64,000 nt of DNA. Source: an uncultured Alistipes sp. GTDB lineage: Bacteria > Bacteroidota > Bacteroidia > Bacteroidales > UBA932. Of the stretch, positions 33,024 through 40,993 are shown in pieces. The notes beneath the pieces were generated by a model. That model had not been told where the DNA came from. It saw nothing but the letters and a program-made list of their open reading frames with translations, and made no database searches. How positions within the stretch are numbered: position 1 is the first letter of the stretch; every line of letters begins with the position of its first letter. A program made the position numbers and the translations under genes. Location of the stretch: assembly GCA_900544195.1 (NCBI GenBank), contig UQUJ01000003.1, positions 1 to 64,000 of the forward strand, read 5' to 3'.

Positions 33024-34006
33024 TGTTCTTTGAATATCCTAAACTGCTTTGGCTCCTTGCGGTTCCGGCTCTGTTGGTTCTGCGTTATCTGTACGTGGAA
33101 CTGAAGGATCGTCGTCCACATCTGAGAGTCTCAAGCGTCACGCCTTGGAAGAAAGGTGGAAAGACAGTGCTCGGGGTAATCAGACATATTCCGTTCATTT
33201 TAAGAATCGCCGCGCTTTCGCTGATTGTGGTCGCGATCGCACGTCCACGTTCGTCTACCAAGGTTGAAAAGGTTGACACAGAGGGAATTGACATCGTGCT
33301 TGCGATGGATGTCTCGACAAGTATGCTGGCCAGAGATTTCACCCCGGACCGAATCAGCGCCGCCAAGGACATCGCCATCGAGTTCATCGCCCAGAGGCCT
33401 TCCGACAGGATGGGGATCGTGGTGTTTGCCGGAGAGAGTTATACCCAATGCCCGCTGACGACAGACAGGGCCACCCTGATCAACCTGATGAAGGAGATTT
33501 CCACTGACTTGATAGAGGACGGAACGGCCATCGGCAACGGACTTGCCACAGCCGTGGCCAGAATCAAGGATTCTGATGCCAAGAGCCGTGTGGTTATCCT
33601 GCTGACTGATGGTGTGAACAACAGTGGAGAGATCTCCCCGGAGACCGCCGCCGAGATCGCCAAGACCTATGGAATAAGGGTTTACACAATCGGAGTCGGA
33701 GCCAATGGCGAGGCTCCATATCCTGTGATGACTCCATGGGGAGTACAGATGCAGAATGTCAAGGTTGAACTTGACGAGAAGCTGCTTTCCAACATCGCTT
33801 CGACGACGGGTGGAAAATATTTCAGAGCCACCGACAACACGAAACTTGCTGAGATATATTCAGACATCAACAAGATGGAGAAGGCTCGCACGACCATCGA
33901 CAGCTTCCCGGTCTATAAGGAACTGTTTGGCACTTATGCGCTCATGGCTTTGATCTGTCTGTTGTTGGAGGCTCTTGTTAAACTGTTGATAAGGAGGTTG
34001 CCATGA
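33023..34006 (+). CDS. batA: BatA, membrane-anchored vWA protein
   Basis: Inner-membrane vWA protein of 327 residues with an N-terminal BatA-type transmembrane segment, a second near residues 57-73, a vWA domain and a C-terminal segment (about 304-320). The MIDAS is complete: DVSTS about residues 91-95, T in DGTAIG about 172, and LTDGVNNSG about 192. In Bacteroides fragilis, BatA-E have been linked to aerotolerance. The next vWA gene (BatB) overlaps by four bases. Confidence 0.93.
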   Translation: MFFEYPKLLWLLAVPALLVLRYLYVELKDRRPHLRVSSVTPWKKGGKTVLGVIRHIPFILRIAALSLIVVAIARPRSSTKVEKVDTEGIDIVLAMDVSTSMLARDFTPDRISAAKDIAIEFIAQRPSDRMGIVVFAGESYTQCPLTTDRATLINLMKEISTDLIEDGTAIGNGLATAVARIKDSDAKSRVVILLTDGVNNSGEISPETAAEIAKTYGIRVYTIGVGANGEAPYPVMTPWGVQMQNVKVELDEKLLSNIASTTGGKYFRATDNTKLAEIYSDINKMEKARTTIDSFPVYKELFGTYALMALICLLLEALVKLLIRRLP

Positions 34007-35013
34007 TAATTTTCGCCGCACCGCATTATCTTTTGCTGTTGCTCCTGATTCCGTTCTTTTTTCTCGGAATGGGGCTATGGTTGTGGAACAGGCGTCGCCG
34101 TCTGCGCAAGTTCGGAGACGAGGCCCTTGTGAACGAACTGATGCCTTCTTGGTCACGTAATAAATTGTGGGTGAGGACTGTCTTGTTCTCGTTGGCGTTT
34201 TTCTTCTTTGCTATCGGTCTGTCCAGACCTCAAATGGGTGCCAAACTGAAGGAACACAAGACCAAAGGGGCTGAGATCATGATCGCCCTTGACGTGTCCA
34301 ACTCGATGCTTGCCAAGGATTATTCCCCTAACAGATTGGAAAGGGCTAAGCTGGCTATTTCCAGAATCACAGACAAGCTTCAGGATGACCGGATCGGCTT
34401 GATAGTGTTCGCCGGAACATCGTTCGTCCAACTTCCGATCACATCGGACTATGTGAGTGCCAAGATGTTCCTGAACACCATCTCAACTGAGTCCATTCCT
34501 ATTCAGGGAACTGCGATCGGGGATGCGATCAACACTGCTATCCGTGGATTCAGCGCGCAGAGCGAGCATAGCCGCGCGATCATCGTGATCACAGATGGCG
34601 AGAACCATGAGGATGACGCTGTGGCCGCCGCGAAACAGGCTGCCGAGGCGGGGGTCAAGGTCTATACGATCGGCGTGGGATCAGCTGACGGCCAGCCGAT
34701 TCCTATGGACGGAGGCCTTTTGAAGGACAAGGACGGGAATATTGTCGTGACTCATCTTGACGAGAAGACCCTCAAGGAAGTCGCTTCCGCCGGGGGCGGG
34801 GCATATGTTCATGCCGGTAACGATGAGTTTGGCCTGACACCTATCGTCAACGACATCAGGAAGATGGAGGATGAGGAATACAATTCCGTGGTCTTTGAGG
34901 AATATGACGAGCAGTTTATGTACTTTCTCGGAATAGCGTTGGCGTTCTTCGCCCTTGAGATGCTCATCGGGGAAAGACGCTCGCGCAGACATTTGTTTGA
35001 GGAAAAGAAATGA
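34003..35013 (+). CDS. batB: BatB, membrane-anchored vWA protein
   Basis: Second vWA protein of the operon, 336 residues. Two N-terminal transmembrane segments are followed by a MIDAS-bearing vWA domain (DVSNS about residues 97-101, GTAIGDAI, VITDGENHEDDA) and a C-terminal segment near residues 307-323. It overlaps BatA upstream and the TPR gene downstream, in both cases by an ATGA. BatA and BatB are likely parts of one membrane complex whose conformational changes are driven by the MoxR ATPase. Confidence 0.93.
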   Translation: MIIFAAPHYLLLLLLIPFFFLGMGLWLWNRRRRLRKFGDEALVNELMPSWSRNKLWVRTVLFSLAFFFFAIGLSRPQMGAKLKEHKTKGAEIMIALDVSNSMLAKDYSPNRLERAKLAISRITDKLQDDRIGLIVFAGTSFVQLPITSDYVSAKMFLNTISTESIPIQGTAIGDAINTAIRGFSAQSEHSRAIIVITDGENHEDDAVAAAKQAAEAGVKVYTIGVGSADGQPIPMDGGLLKDKDGNIVVTHLDEKTLKEVASAGGGAYVHAGNDEFGLTPIVNDIRKMEDEEYNSVVFEEYDEQFMYFLGIALAFFALEMLIGERRSRRHLFEEKK

Positions 35014-35780
35014 GGATTATATTGAAATATTCATTGACGGCTTTTTTGCTGATGCTTTCCTGCGCGGTGGCTTTTGCACAGACAGACCGCAGGGAGGTCC
35101 GCGCAGGCAACCGTCAGTTCAAGAAAGGGAATTGGCAGAACGCTGAGATAGAGTACCGTAAGGCTCAGGTGAAGGACACCTCTTCATTCGCCGCCAATTA
35201 CAACCTTGCCGGGGCTCTTTATCGTGAAGGGAATTACGATGAGGCCGGAAAGTCTTTGGAAAGATTGAAGGATGTCGCTCCGATGTCGGCCAATTCCGCT
35301 GACTATTATTACAACCTTGGCAACATCGCTGTCCGGAAGAAGGACTGGAAGTCCGCTGTAGATGCCTACAAACAATCCTTGCTCCGTAATCCCGGGGATT
35401 TGGACGCGAAAGAGAATTATGCCTATGCCAAGCAGATGCTGAAGAATGAAGGTGGCGATGGCGGTGATGACCAACAGAATCAGGATCAGAACAACGACCG
35501 GAACAATCAGAACAACAATAACGGGCAGAATCAGGATAACGACCAGAACAAAGATCAGAATCAAGACCAGAACCAGAATAATGATCAGAACAAGGAGCAG
35601 AATCAAGGAGACCGGCCGAAACCTCAGCAAGGCGAGGGGCAGGGGGAGGCCAAGATCTCCCCGCAGCAGGCTCAACAGATGCTGAAGGCGGTTCAGGCCC
35701 GTGAGAAGGAGACTCAGGACAAGGTCAACAAGGAGAAGGCGGCTCTGCTGAAATCCCGCCAGAAAGAGAAGAATTGGTAA
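35010..35780 (+). CDS. batC: BatC-type TPR protein with Gln/Asn-rich repeat
   Basis: Exported TPR protein of 256 residues with a signal peptide (about 1-23) and TPR units (about 25-135). A low-complexity stretch of about 55 residues follows (about 151-206), dominated by Gln, Asn and Asp in a drifting QNQD pattern. The C-terminus is basic and charged. The low-complexity DNA (35457-35620) is a run of CAGAAYMAN-like codon triplets and probably varies in length between strains. The four-base overlap with BatB and a four-base gap to the next stop-start region keep it inside the operon. Confidence 0.88.
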   Translation: MRIILKYSLTAFLLMLSCAVAFAQTDRREVRAGNRQFKKGNWQNAEIEYRKAQVKDTSSFAANYNLAGALYREGNYDEAGKSLERLKDVAPMSANSADYYYNLGNIAVRKKDWKSAVDAYKQSLLRNPGDLDAKENYAYAKQMLKNEGGDGGDDQQNQDQNNDRNNQNNNNGQNQDNDQNKDQNQDQNQNNDQNKEQNQGDRPKPQQGEGQGEAKISPQQAQQMLKAVQAREKETQDKVNKEKAALLKSRQKEKNW

Positions 35781-35790
35781 TAGTGTGAAT

Positions 35791-38421
35791 ATGAAGAGAT
35801 TGTTTTACATTGCGGCTTTTTTGCTCATAGCATTGTTTGAGGCCTCCGCCCAGAATGTCATCCGGGTTGAAGCTCCTGATGTGGTTGCTGTGAACGAGCA
35901 GTTCAATGTCACTTTCATCATTGAGGGTGAGAAGAGTCCTTCGGACTTCCAATGGTCTCAAGGTGATGATTTCCAATTGGTATGGGGACCCCAAAGAGGC
36001 TCAAGCTCCAGCGTGCAGATCATCAACGGGAAGCGTTCTTCTTCCCATCAGACCACATTTACCTATATTCTGATTCCAAAGTCTACGGGAACATTCCAGC
36101 TTCCGGCTGCCACGGCTATGCTTTCGGGAGACAAAATAACTTCCTCCCAGACCTCGGTCCAGGTAGTGAGCGACGGGGCGTCTTCCTCGCATTCATCGGG
36201 GCAGGGTGGAAACTCCTCTGGTGACGGACAGCGGTCATCTTCCGCATCTGGAGAAATCTCTTCGAGTGACCTGTTCCTTAGGCTGTCGCTAAGCCGTACG
36301 GAAGTGGTTATAGGGGAGCCGATCACAGCCACGCTCAAGATCTACCAGCGAGTCAACGTGGTGCAGTTTGAAAATGCCAAACTCCCTACATTCAATGGAT
36401 TCTGGAGTCAGGAAACCTATGTCCCAACCAGCATTGAGTTCAAGCGTGAGAGTCTGGATGACAGAATCTACCAAACCGCAGTGCTCAGGTCCTATGTCCT
36501 GATCCCTCAGCAGTCCGGGACAATCACGATCGACCCGTCAGAACTTGTCTGCGTAGTGAGCGTCAGGAACAATGCGCCAACCTCCAACAGTTTGTTTGAC
36601 AGGTTTTTTCAGGATGACTACCGTACCATTCGCAAAAGGGTCACAACTTCACCTGTCAAAGTCAAGGTGAATCCGCTTCCGTCCGGACAGCCAGCCTCGT
36701 TCGGTGGCGGTGTCGGCAGTTTCGGAATATCCGCGCGTCTGACCACGGACAACCTCAAGACTCATGATGCCGCTTCATTGATCATAACTGTTTCCGGACG
36801 CGGAAATGTGGCGTTGCTTGAGGAGCCGAAAGTCAATTTCCCGCCTGACTTCGAGGTCTATGACACCAAGGCAACGGAAAACACGGACAAGAGTAATGGC
36901 GGAACATCGGGCAGCAAGTCTTTTGAATATCCTTTCATTCCGAGAAGCCATGGTGATTTCACGATTGATCCGGTGGAATATTCATACTATGATGTCAATG
37001 CCGGCAAGTATGTGACTCTCAAGACCGATCCGTTGCACATCAAAGTGGCCAAGGGAAAGGAAGGTGATTCCGTTCCAGCCACAACGGTCTCTTCCGGAGT
37101 CGAGAGAAAGGATGTGAAGAGCCTTGCTGATGACATCAGGTTCATATTCACAGGCAAACCGAATCTTTCCGGTTCGGGGACGTTCTTTGTCGGGTCGGTG
37201 TTCTTCTGGATTCTGTTGGCTCTGATGATCTTTGGGGCAACCGCTGTGTACCTTGCGTTCAGAAAGGTGGCCGCGATGCGGGCGGATGTCGCCGGGACTA
37301 AGAACAGACGCGCCACAAAGATGGCTCAGAAGCGTCTCAAACAGGCAGGCGAATATCTTGACAAGAGTCTCTACACTGCTTTCTATGAGGAACTTCATAA
37401 GGCTCTCATCGGATTCATTTCCGACAAATTGAACATGGACATGTCAGAGATAAGCAAGGAAAACATAGCTTCCGCGCTCACGGACGGCGGTGTGAGTGAG
37501 GAACAGACAGAGGCTTTCACAGACCTACTGGACGCCTGTGAGTTCGCGCGTTATTCTCCTGATGGAGGAAACGATGCGATGAGATCTCACTACGACGATG
37601 CGCTGAAGGTGATCTCATCAATCGATTCAGGTCTCAAGACCAGAGGAAAATCATTTAGAAAGGTCGCCACGGTTGTGACATTGTTACTTTCCATTGGATT
37701 TTCAATGAATATCCAGGCGAAGGATCTGGATTCTCTCTGGACAGCAGGTGTGCAGGCCTACACTGACGGCAAGTTTGCCGATGCCTTGGCGGCTTGGACT
37801 TCCATTGAAGAGTCCGGACAGAAATCCGCCACGCTTTACTATAACCTTGGTAACGCTTGGTTCAAACAAGCCAACTACCCGAAGGCGATTCTGAACTACG
37901 AAAGAGCTTTGAGGCTTGATCCGTCATATTCGGATGCCCGTTACAATCTGGAGTTCACAAGTAATTTTGTGCAGGACAAGATCGAGCCTGTTCCTGAGTT
38001 CATTCTCAAGAGTGTCGCAAGGAAAGTCTGCTACGTGATGGGATCCAACGCCTGGGCGGTCATATTCCTTGTGCTGCTTGCCGCAGCCTTGATGATGGGA
38101 CTTCTGTTCCTGCTGGGTTCATCGGTCGGCAAAAGACGTGTGGGCTTCTATTGCGGAATCGTGCTTCTGCTGCTATCCGCCGGGGCTTTGAGTTTCTCAA
38201 TCTGGCAGAAATCCGACAGTGTGAAGACCGACACGGCGATCGTGATGTCACCGGTTTCATCGGTGAAAAGTTCTCCGTCATCCGGCTCGTCAAAGGATCT
38301 TTTCGTGATCCACGAAGGCACGAAAGTCACGATTCTGGACGAGGTGGGCACTTGGAGAAATATCTCACTTGCGGATGGACGTCAGGGCTGGATAACTTCC
38401 AACGAGCTTGAGGTAATATAG
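35791..38421 (+). CDS. BatD-BatE fusion protein
   Basis: Single polypeptide of about 876 residues that joins two proteins usually encoded separately. The N-terminal part (about 1-480) is BatD: a signal peptide, an oxygen-tolerance beta-rich region starting NVIRVEAPDVVAVNEQFNV, and a transmembrane segment near 468-488. Then there is a cytosolic helical stretch (about 500-610). A new hydrophobic segment near 625-640 is followed by a TPR region (DLDSLWTAGVQAYTDGKFADAL... through NLGNAWFKQANYPKAILNYERAL), two transmembrane segments, and a C-terminal SH3-like domain (VIHEGTKVTILDEVGTWRNISLADGRQGWI). The GTG at 35785 precedes the ATG at 35791 used here. A terminator follows the stop. Confidence 0.88.
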   Translation: MKRLFYIAAFLLIALFEASAQNVIRVEAPDVVAVNEQFNVTFIIEGEKSPSDFQWSQGDDFQLVWGPQRGSSSSVQIINGKRSSSHQTTFTYILIPKSTGTFQLPAATAMLSGDKITSSQTSVQVVSDGASSSHSSGQGGNSSGDGQRSSSASGEISSSDLFLRLSLSRTEVVIGEPITATLKIYQRVNVVQFENAKLPTFNGFWSQETYVPTSIEFKRESLDDRIYQTAVLRSYVLIPQQSGTITIDPSELVCVVSVRNNAPTSNSLFDRFFQDDYRTIRKRVTTSPVKVKVNPLPSGQPASFGGGVGSFGISARLTTDNLKTHDAASLIITVSGRGNVALLEEPKVNFPPDFEVYDTKATENTDKSNGGTSGSKSFEYPFIPRSHGDFTIDPVEYSYYDVNAGKYVTLKTDPLHIKVAKGKEGDSVPATTVSSGVERKDVKSLADDIRFIFTGKPNLSGSGTFFVGSVFFWILLALMIFGATAVYLAFRKVAAMRADVAGTKNRRATKMAQKRLKQAGEYLDKSLYTAFYEELHKALIGFISDKLNMDMSEISKENIASALTDGGVSEEQTEAFTDLLDACEFARYSPDGGNDAMRSHYDDALKVISSIDSGLKTRGKSFRKVATVVTLLLSIGFSMNIQAKDLDSLWTAGVQAYTDGKFADALAAWTSIEESGQKSATLYYNLGNAWFKQANYPKAILNYERALRLDPSYSDARYNLEFTSNFVQDKIEPVPEFILKSVARKVCYVMGSNAWAVIFLVLLAAALMMGLLFLLGSSVGKRRVGFYCGIVLLLLSAGALSFSIWQKSDSVKTDTAIVMSPVSSVKSSPSSGSSKDLFVIHEGTKVTILDEVGTWRNISLADGRQGWITSNELEVI

Positions 38422-38433
38422 TTGAATATAAAT

Positions 38434-38474
38434 GAAAAAGGCTGACCCTGAATGTCTTCGGTCAGCCTTTTTTT
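38434..38474. terminator. Bidirectional rho-independent terminator
   Basis: Stem AAAGGCTGACC / GGTCAGCCTTT with flanking A and T runs, between the convergent BatD-BatE and kinase genes. Confidence 0.9.
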
Positions 38475-38489
38475 GATGTGTTGTGCGGC

Positions 38490-40220
38490 TTAGTCCCTTG
38501 TCAGCGTCTGGCCGCCGATGAACTCGCGCATGATTGAGGTCGGCGGAATCGCTGAGATCTCACCCGGCTGGAGGGCGATGATGTAATCCAGAAACTTGAG
38601 CAGACGCACGGCCTCGGTGTAGGCAGGGGAGTTCGGCGAAATCCTGCGTAGAAGCGGTTCGGCGTAATATTTCAGCATCGGAAGCTCGAAGATCAGGGCA
38701 GAGTTGAACAGCACGTCCGCGTTCTCCTGGAACGGGAATATATTTTTGCTTTCTCCCCGTCGCACGCTGTTCCATCTCATGATGGTCTCTTCGGGAGTGA
38801 TGCCCCTGACACGGTTGTCGCGCACCATCCTGCGGAGTAGGCGGTTGTCCGATGTGGACATGTTGTTGTTCTCATCGATGTTCAGCGAGGTCAGGGCGGA
38901 GACATAGACTCTGAATATCCTTGAATTGTCAACAGTTGAGGTCATCTCCGGGTTCAGGGCGTGAATGCCTTCCATGATCAGGATGTCCTTGTCCTCAAGG
39001 CGTAGCTTGTTGCCCTCGAAGATTCTGTTTCCTGTCTTGAAGTCGAATCTTGGAATCTCAACCTCTTTCCCCTCAAGAAGTTCGTTGAGCTGTTTGTTGA
39101 GGAATTCGAGATCCATGGCGTAGAGCGACTCGAAGTCATAGTTCCCGTCCTCGTCCTTCGGAGTGTGATCCCTGTCCACAAAATAGTTGTCCAACTCGAT
39201 GACTTTCGGCTTGAGCCCTAACACCTTGCACTGTAGGGCTATTCTGAGTGATGATGATGTTTTTCCGCTTGATGACGGTCCCGCTATCATCACGATTCGC
39301 TTAGTTCCCCTCTCCAAGTAGATCCTGTCGGCTATCTTTGCGTAGTTCCTTTCGTGGAGGGATTCCGCCAAGTTGATGATGCTGACGGCCTTGCCGTCTT
39401 TCACGGCCTTGTTCAACGTCCCGATGCTCTCGATGTTGATGATGGAACACCAGTCGGAATATTCCTTGAGGGCCGCCGCTATCTTGCCTTGACGCTTCAT
39501 CGGCATGACCTTGCTGAAGTCGGTCATCATCGGGGACTGAAGGCAAAACCCGTCACCCATTCCGCTGATGTCGAACACCTTGAGGTAACCGGTCGAAGGA
39601 ATCAACGGTCCGTGGAAGGTGTCGGCCTTACCGTCAAGGTAATAGACGCTGCAACTGAATGTCCCCAAGCTCTTCTGAAGCTCGGCCTTCTGCGGCTGGT
39701 TGTTGGCGAGAAATAGAGACTCTGCCTCTTCGGAGAACATCTTTACCTTTGTAAACGGCAGGTCCTTCGCCACTATCTCCTTCATCTTCTCCCTTATCCT
39801 GTCAATCTCGTCATCGGTGACAAAATAAGGCTTGTGCCGCCCGTCTTCGTTCTTCCCCTTCTCGATGATTTCGCAGTATAGTCCGCTTGGCAGCGAGTGG
39901 TCGATCACAAGCACTTTGTCAGGATAAAGTTCCCTCACGGCATTCTGTAGCACGAAGCACAGCGACCGCACGTAGCTCCTTCTCCCGTCCGGGTGGTTGT
40001 AGCCGATAAATTCGACTCTGTGCAGGTTCACCGGCTTGAAACTCAGCTCCTTCAGCTTGTTGTCCACCAGCGCGGCCAGCACATCGAATTTTTGGCCAGT
40101 CTTCTTGTCCGTGACAGATGAACAATACTTGTCCGACAAAGCCTTCAAATCCCGCCCGTTCTCAATCTTATGGTTCTTGCCGTCATTGACGCAGAACAAT
40201 GTTATCTCATTCTTGTTCAT
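38490..40220 (-). CDS. Uridine kinase-like nucleoside kinase with TGS-like N-terminus
   Basis: Protein of 576 residues. The N-terminal third has a TGS-like/ThrRS-like region beginning with LFCVNDGKNHKIENG. The C-terminal half is a P-loop kinase related to uridine kinase/phosphoribulokinase, with Walker A GPSSSGKTSS (about 288-297), the DNYFVDRDHTPKDEDGNYDFE region typical of Udk, and EGIHALNP. Bacteroidota commonly carry this fused arrangement, probably a cytosolic nucleoside kinase. The ATG at 40220 is used; an upstream in-frame TTG is not needed. Confidence 0.85.
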   Translation of the reverse strand: MNKNEITLFCVNDGKNHKIENGRDLKALSDKYCSSVTDKKTGQKFDVLAALVDNKLKELSFKPVNLHRVEFIGYNHPDGRRSYVRSLCFVLQNAVRELYPDKVLVIDHSLPSGLYCEIIEKGKNEDGRHKPYFVTDDEIDRIREKMKEIVAKDLPFTKVKMFSEEAESLFLANNQPQKAELQKSLGTFSCSVYYLDGKADTFHGPLIPSTGYLKVFDISGMGDGFCLQSPMMTDFSKVMPMKRQGKIAAALKEYSDWCSIINIESIGTLNKAVKDGKAVSIINLAESLHERNYAKIADRIYLERGTKRIVMIAGPSSSGKTSSSLRIALQCKVLGLKPKVIELDNYFVDRDHTPKDEDGNYDFESLYAMDLEFLNKQLNELLEGKEVEIPRFDFKTGNRIFEGNKLRLEDKDILIMEGIHALNPEMTSTVDNSRIFRVYVSALTSLNIDENNNMSTSDNRLLRRMVRDNRVRGITPEETIMRWNSVRRGESKNIFPFQENADVLFNSALIFELPMLKYYAEPLLRRISPNSPAYTEAVRLLKFLDYIIALQPGEISAIPPTSIMREFIGGQTLTRD

Positions 40221-40247
40221 TTTCAATTTTAATTAAAAGGAATCTTT

Positions 40248-40255
40248 CAAAGTTA
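40248..40255 (-). promoter_or_regulatory. Putative -7 promoter box (TAACTTTG) of the uridine-kinase-like gene
   Basis: Exact TAnnTTTG match on the minus strand, 27 bases upstream of the ATG at 40220. A clear -33 box is not seen at the usual distance. Confidence 0.5.
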
Positions 40256-40316
40256 ATCAAAAATGATGTCAAACTCACCGTTGTAATAATAAATTAACAT
40301 TTAGCGTCGTCCCTGA

Positions 40317-40347
40317 TTGCTTAATCAAGGAATAATGATTATGTTTG
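40317..40347 (+). promoter_or_regulatory. Promoter of the 40.4-45.6 kb operon
   Basis: TTG at 40317-40319, a 20-base spacer and TATGTTTG at 40340-40347, matching the Bacteroidota consensus, 58 bases before the lipoprotein ATG. Confidence 0.7.
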
Positions 40348-40405
40348 TGAATGTTTAACCACAAACTATCACTAAAGAGGACAGTAACATAATAAATTTG
40401 AACGT

Positions 40406-40828
40406 ATGAAAAGAATATTACCGTTTGTTTTTGCAGCCATCATGATGGCGATTTCCTGTACTAAAGAGAACAATGATGAACCGTACAACCCTGACGGCTC
40501 CCCGATAACGCAGGCGCAGGCCTTGGAGATTGTCAAGGAGGACATTGATGAGTATGATATGGTTTATGTCACTAGTGCTATAGCAAGAAAAAACATGGTA
40601 CTTGATATTCCTATGGATGGCTCACGTGTTGTTAAAGTTCCTTGTGATTCATGGATAGTGGCAATAGATTCTGATCCTCTGGCCAACGGTGGCCAGAAAT
40701 GGTTGTATATTTATGTTGATGCATATACTGGTAACGCAGATAAAGAATCGTGGGAATGGGGCATGCCTTGGCAAGAAGGGATAGAATTCATATGCGTGAA
40801 AAATACATTTGCAGGAATCACTAAGTAA
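40406..40828 (+). CDS. Small lipoprotein, possibly truncated by a repeat
   Basis: Lipoprotein of 140 residues with a lipobox ending about Cys18 (MAISC). The mature part has ITQAQALEIVKEDID followed by beta strands, including PCDSWIVAIDSDPLANGGQKWLYIYVDAYTGN. This resembles PepSY-like or peptidase propeptide folds, but the match is loose. The stop codon (40826-40828) lies inside the dispersed repeat at 40822-40986, so the original C-terminus may have been lost. It is followed by a caspase-like peptidase gene; a pro-region or inhibitor-like role for it is possible but speculative. Confidence 0.6.
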   Translation: MKRILPFVFAAIMMAISCTKENNDEPYNPDGSPITQAQALEIVKEDIDEYDMVYVTSAIARKNMVLDIPMDGSRVVKVPCDSWIVAIDSDPLANGGQKWLYIYVDAYTGNADKESWEWGMPWQEGIEFICVKNTFAGITK

Positions 40829-40986
40829 CCTTCAAAAAATAACCTGCATCATCTTAAGGAATCTTTTCGGTCTATATCTCTTTTCTCATCAGTCATGTGC
40901 CACCGGCACACTCCTTCTTCGAAAATAGATCTATCCTCGAAAATATTCTCTTAATCTGAGGCAACTTATTTTTTTCATGTTACTAA
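40822..40986. repeat. Dispersed inverted-repeat element, long copy 1
   Basis: 165 bases. The ends are near-complementary: TAAGTAACCTTCAAAAAATAAC at the left and the reverse complement of TTAGTAACATGAAAAAAATAA at the right. A conserved central hairpin (GTGCC-ACC-GGCAC, 40900-40912 region) lies within CTCATCAGTC...CACACTCCTTCTTC. No open frame. It sits between the lipoprotein and the peptidase genes and supplies the stop codon of the former. Possible 5-base flanking ACTAA is ambiguous with the ends. Confidence 0.85.
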
Positions 40987-40993
40987 ATCAGAG

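Noticed and set aside
35457..35620. Gln/Asn-rich tract as a tandem repeat or CRISPR-like array
   Set aside because: It is a low-complexity coding tract with drifting codons, without constant spacers.
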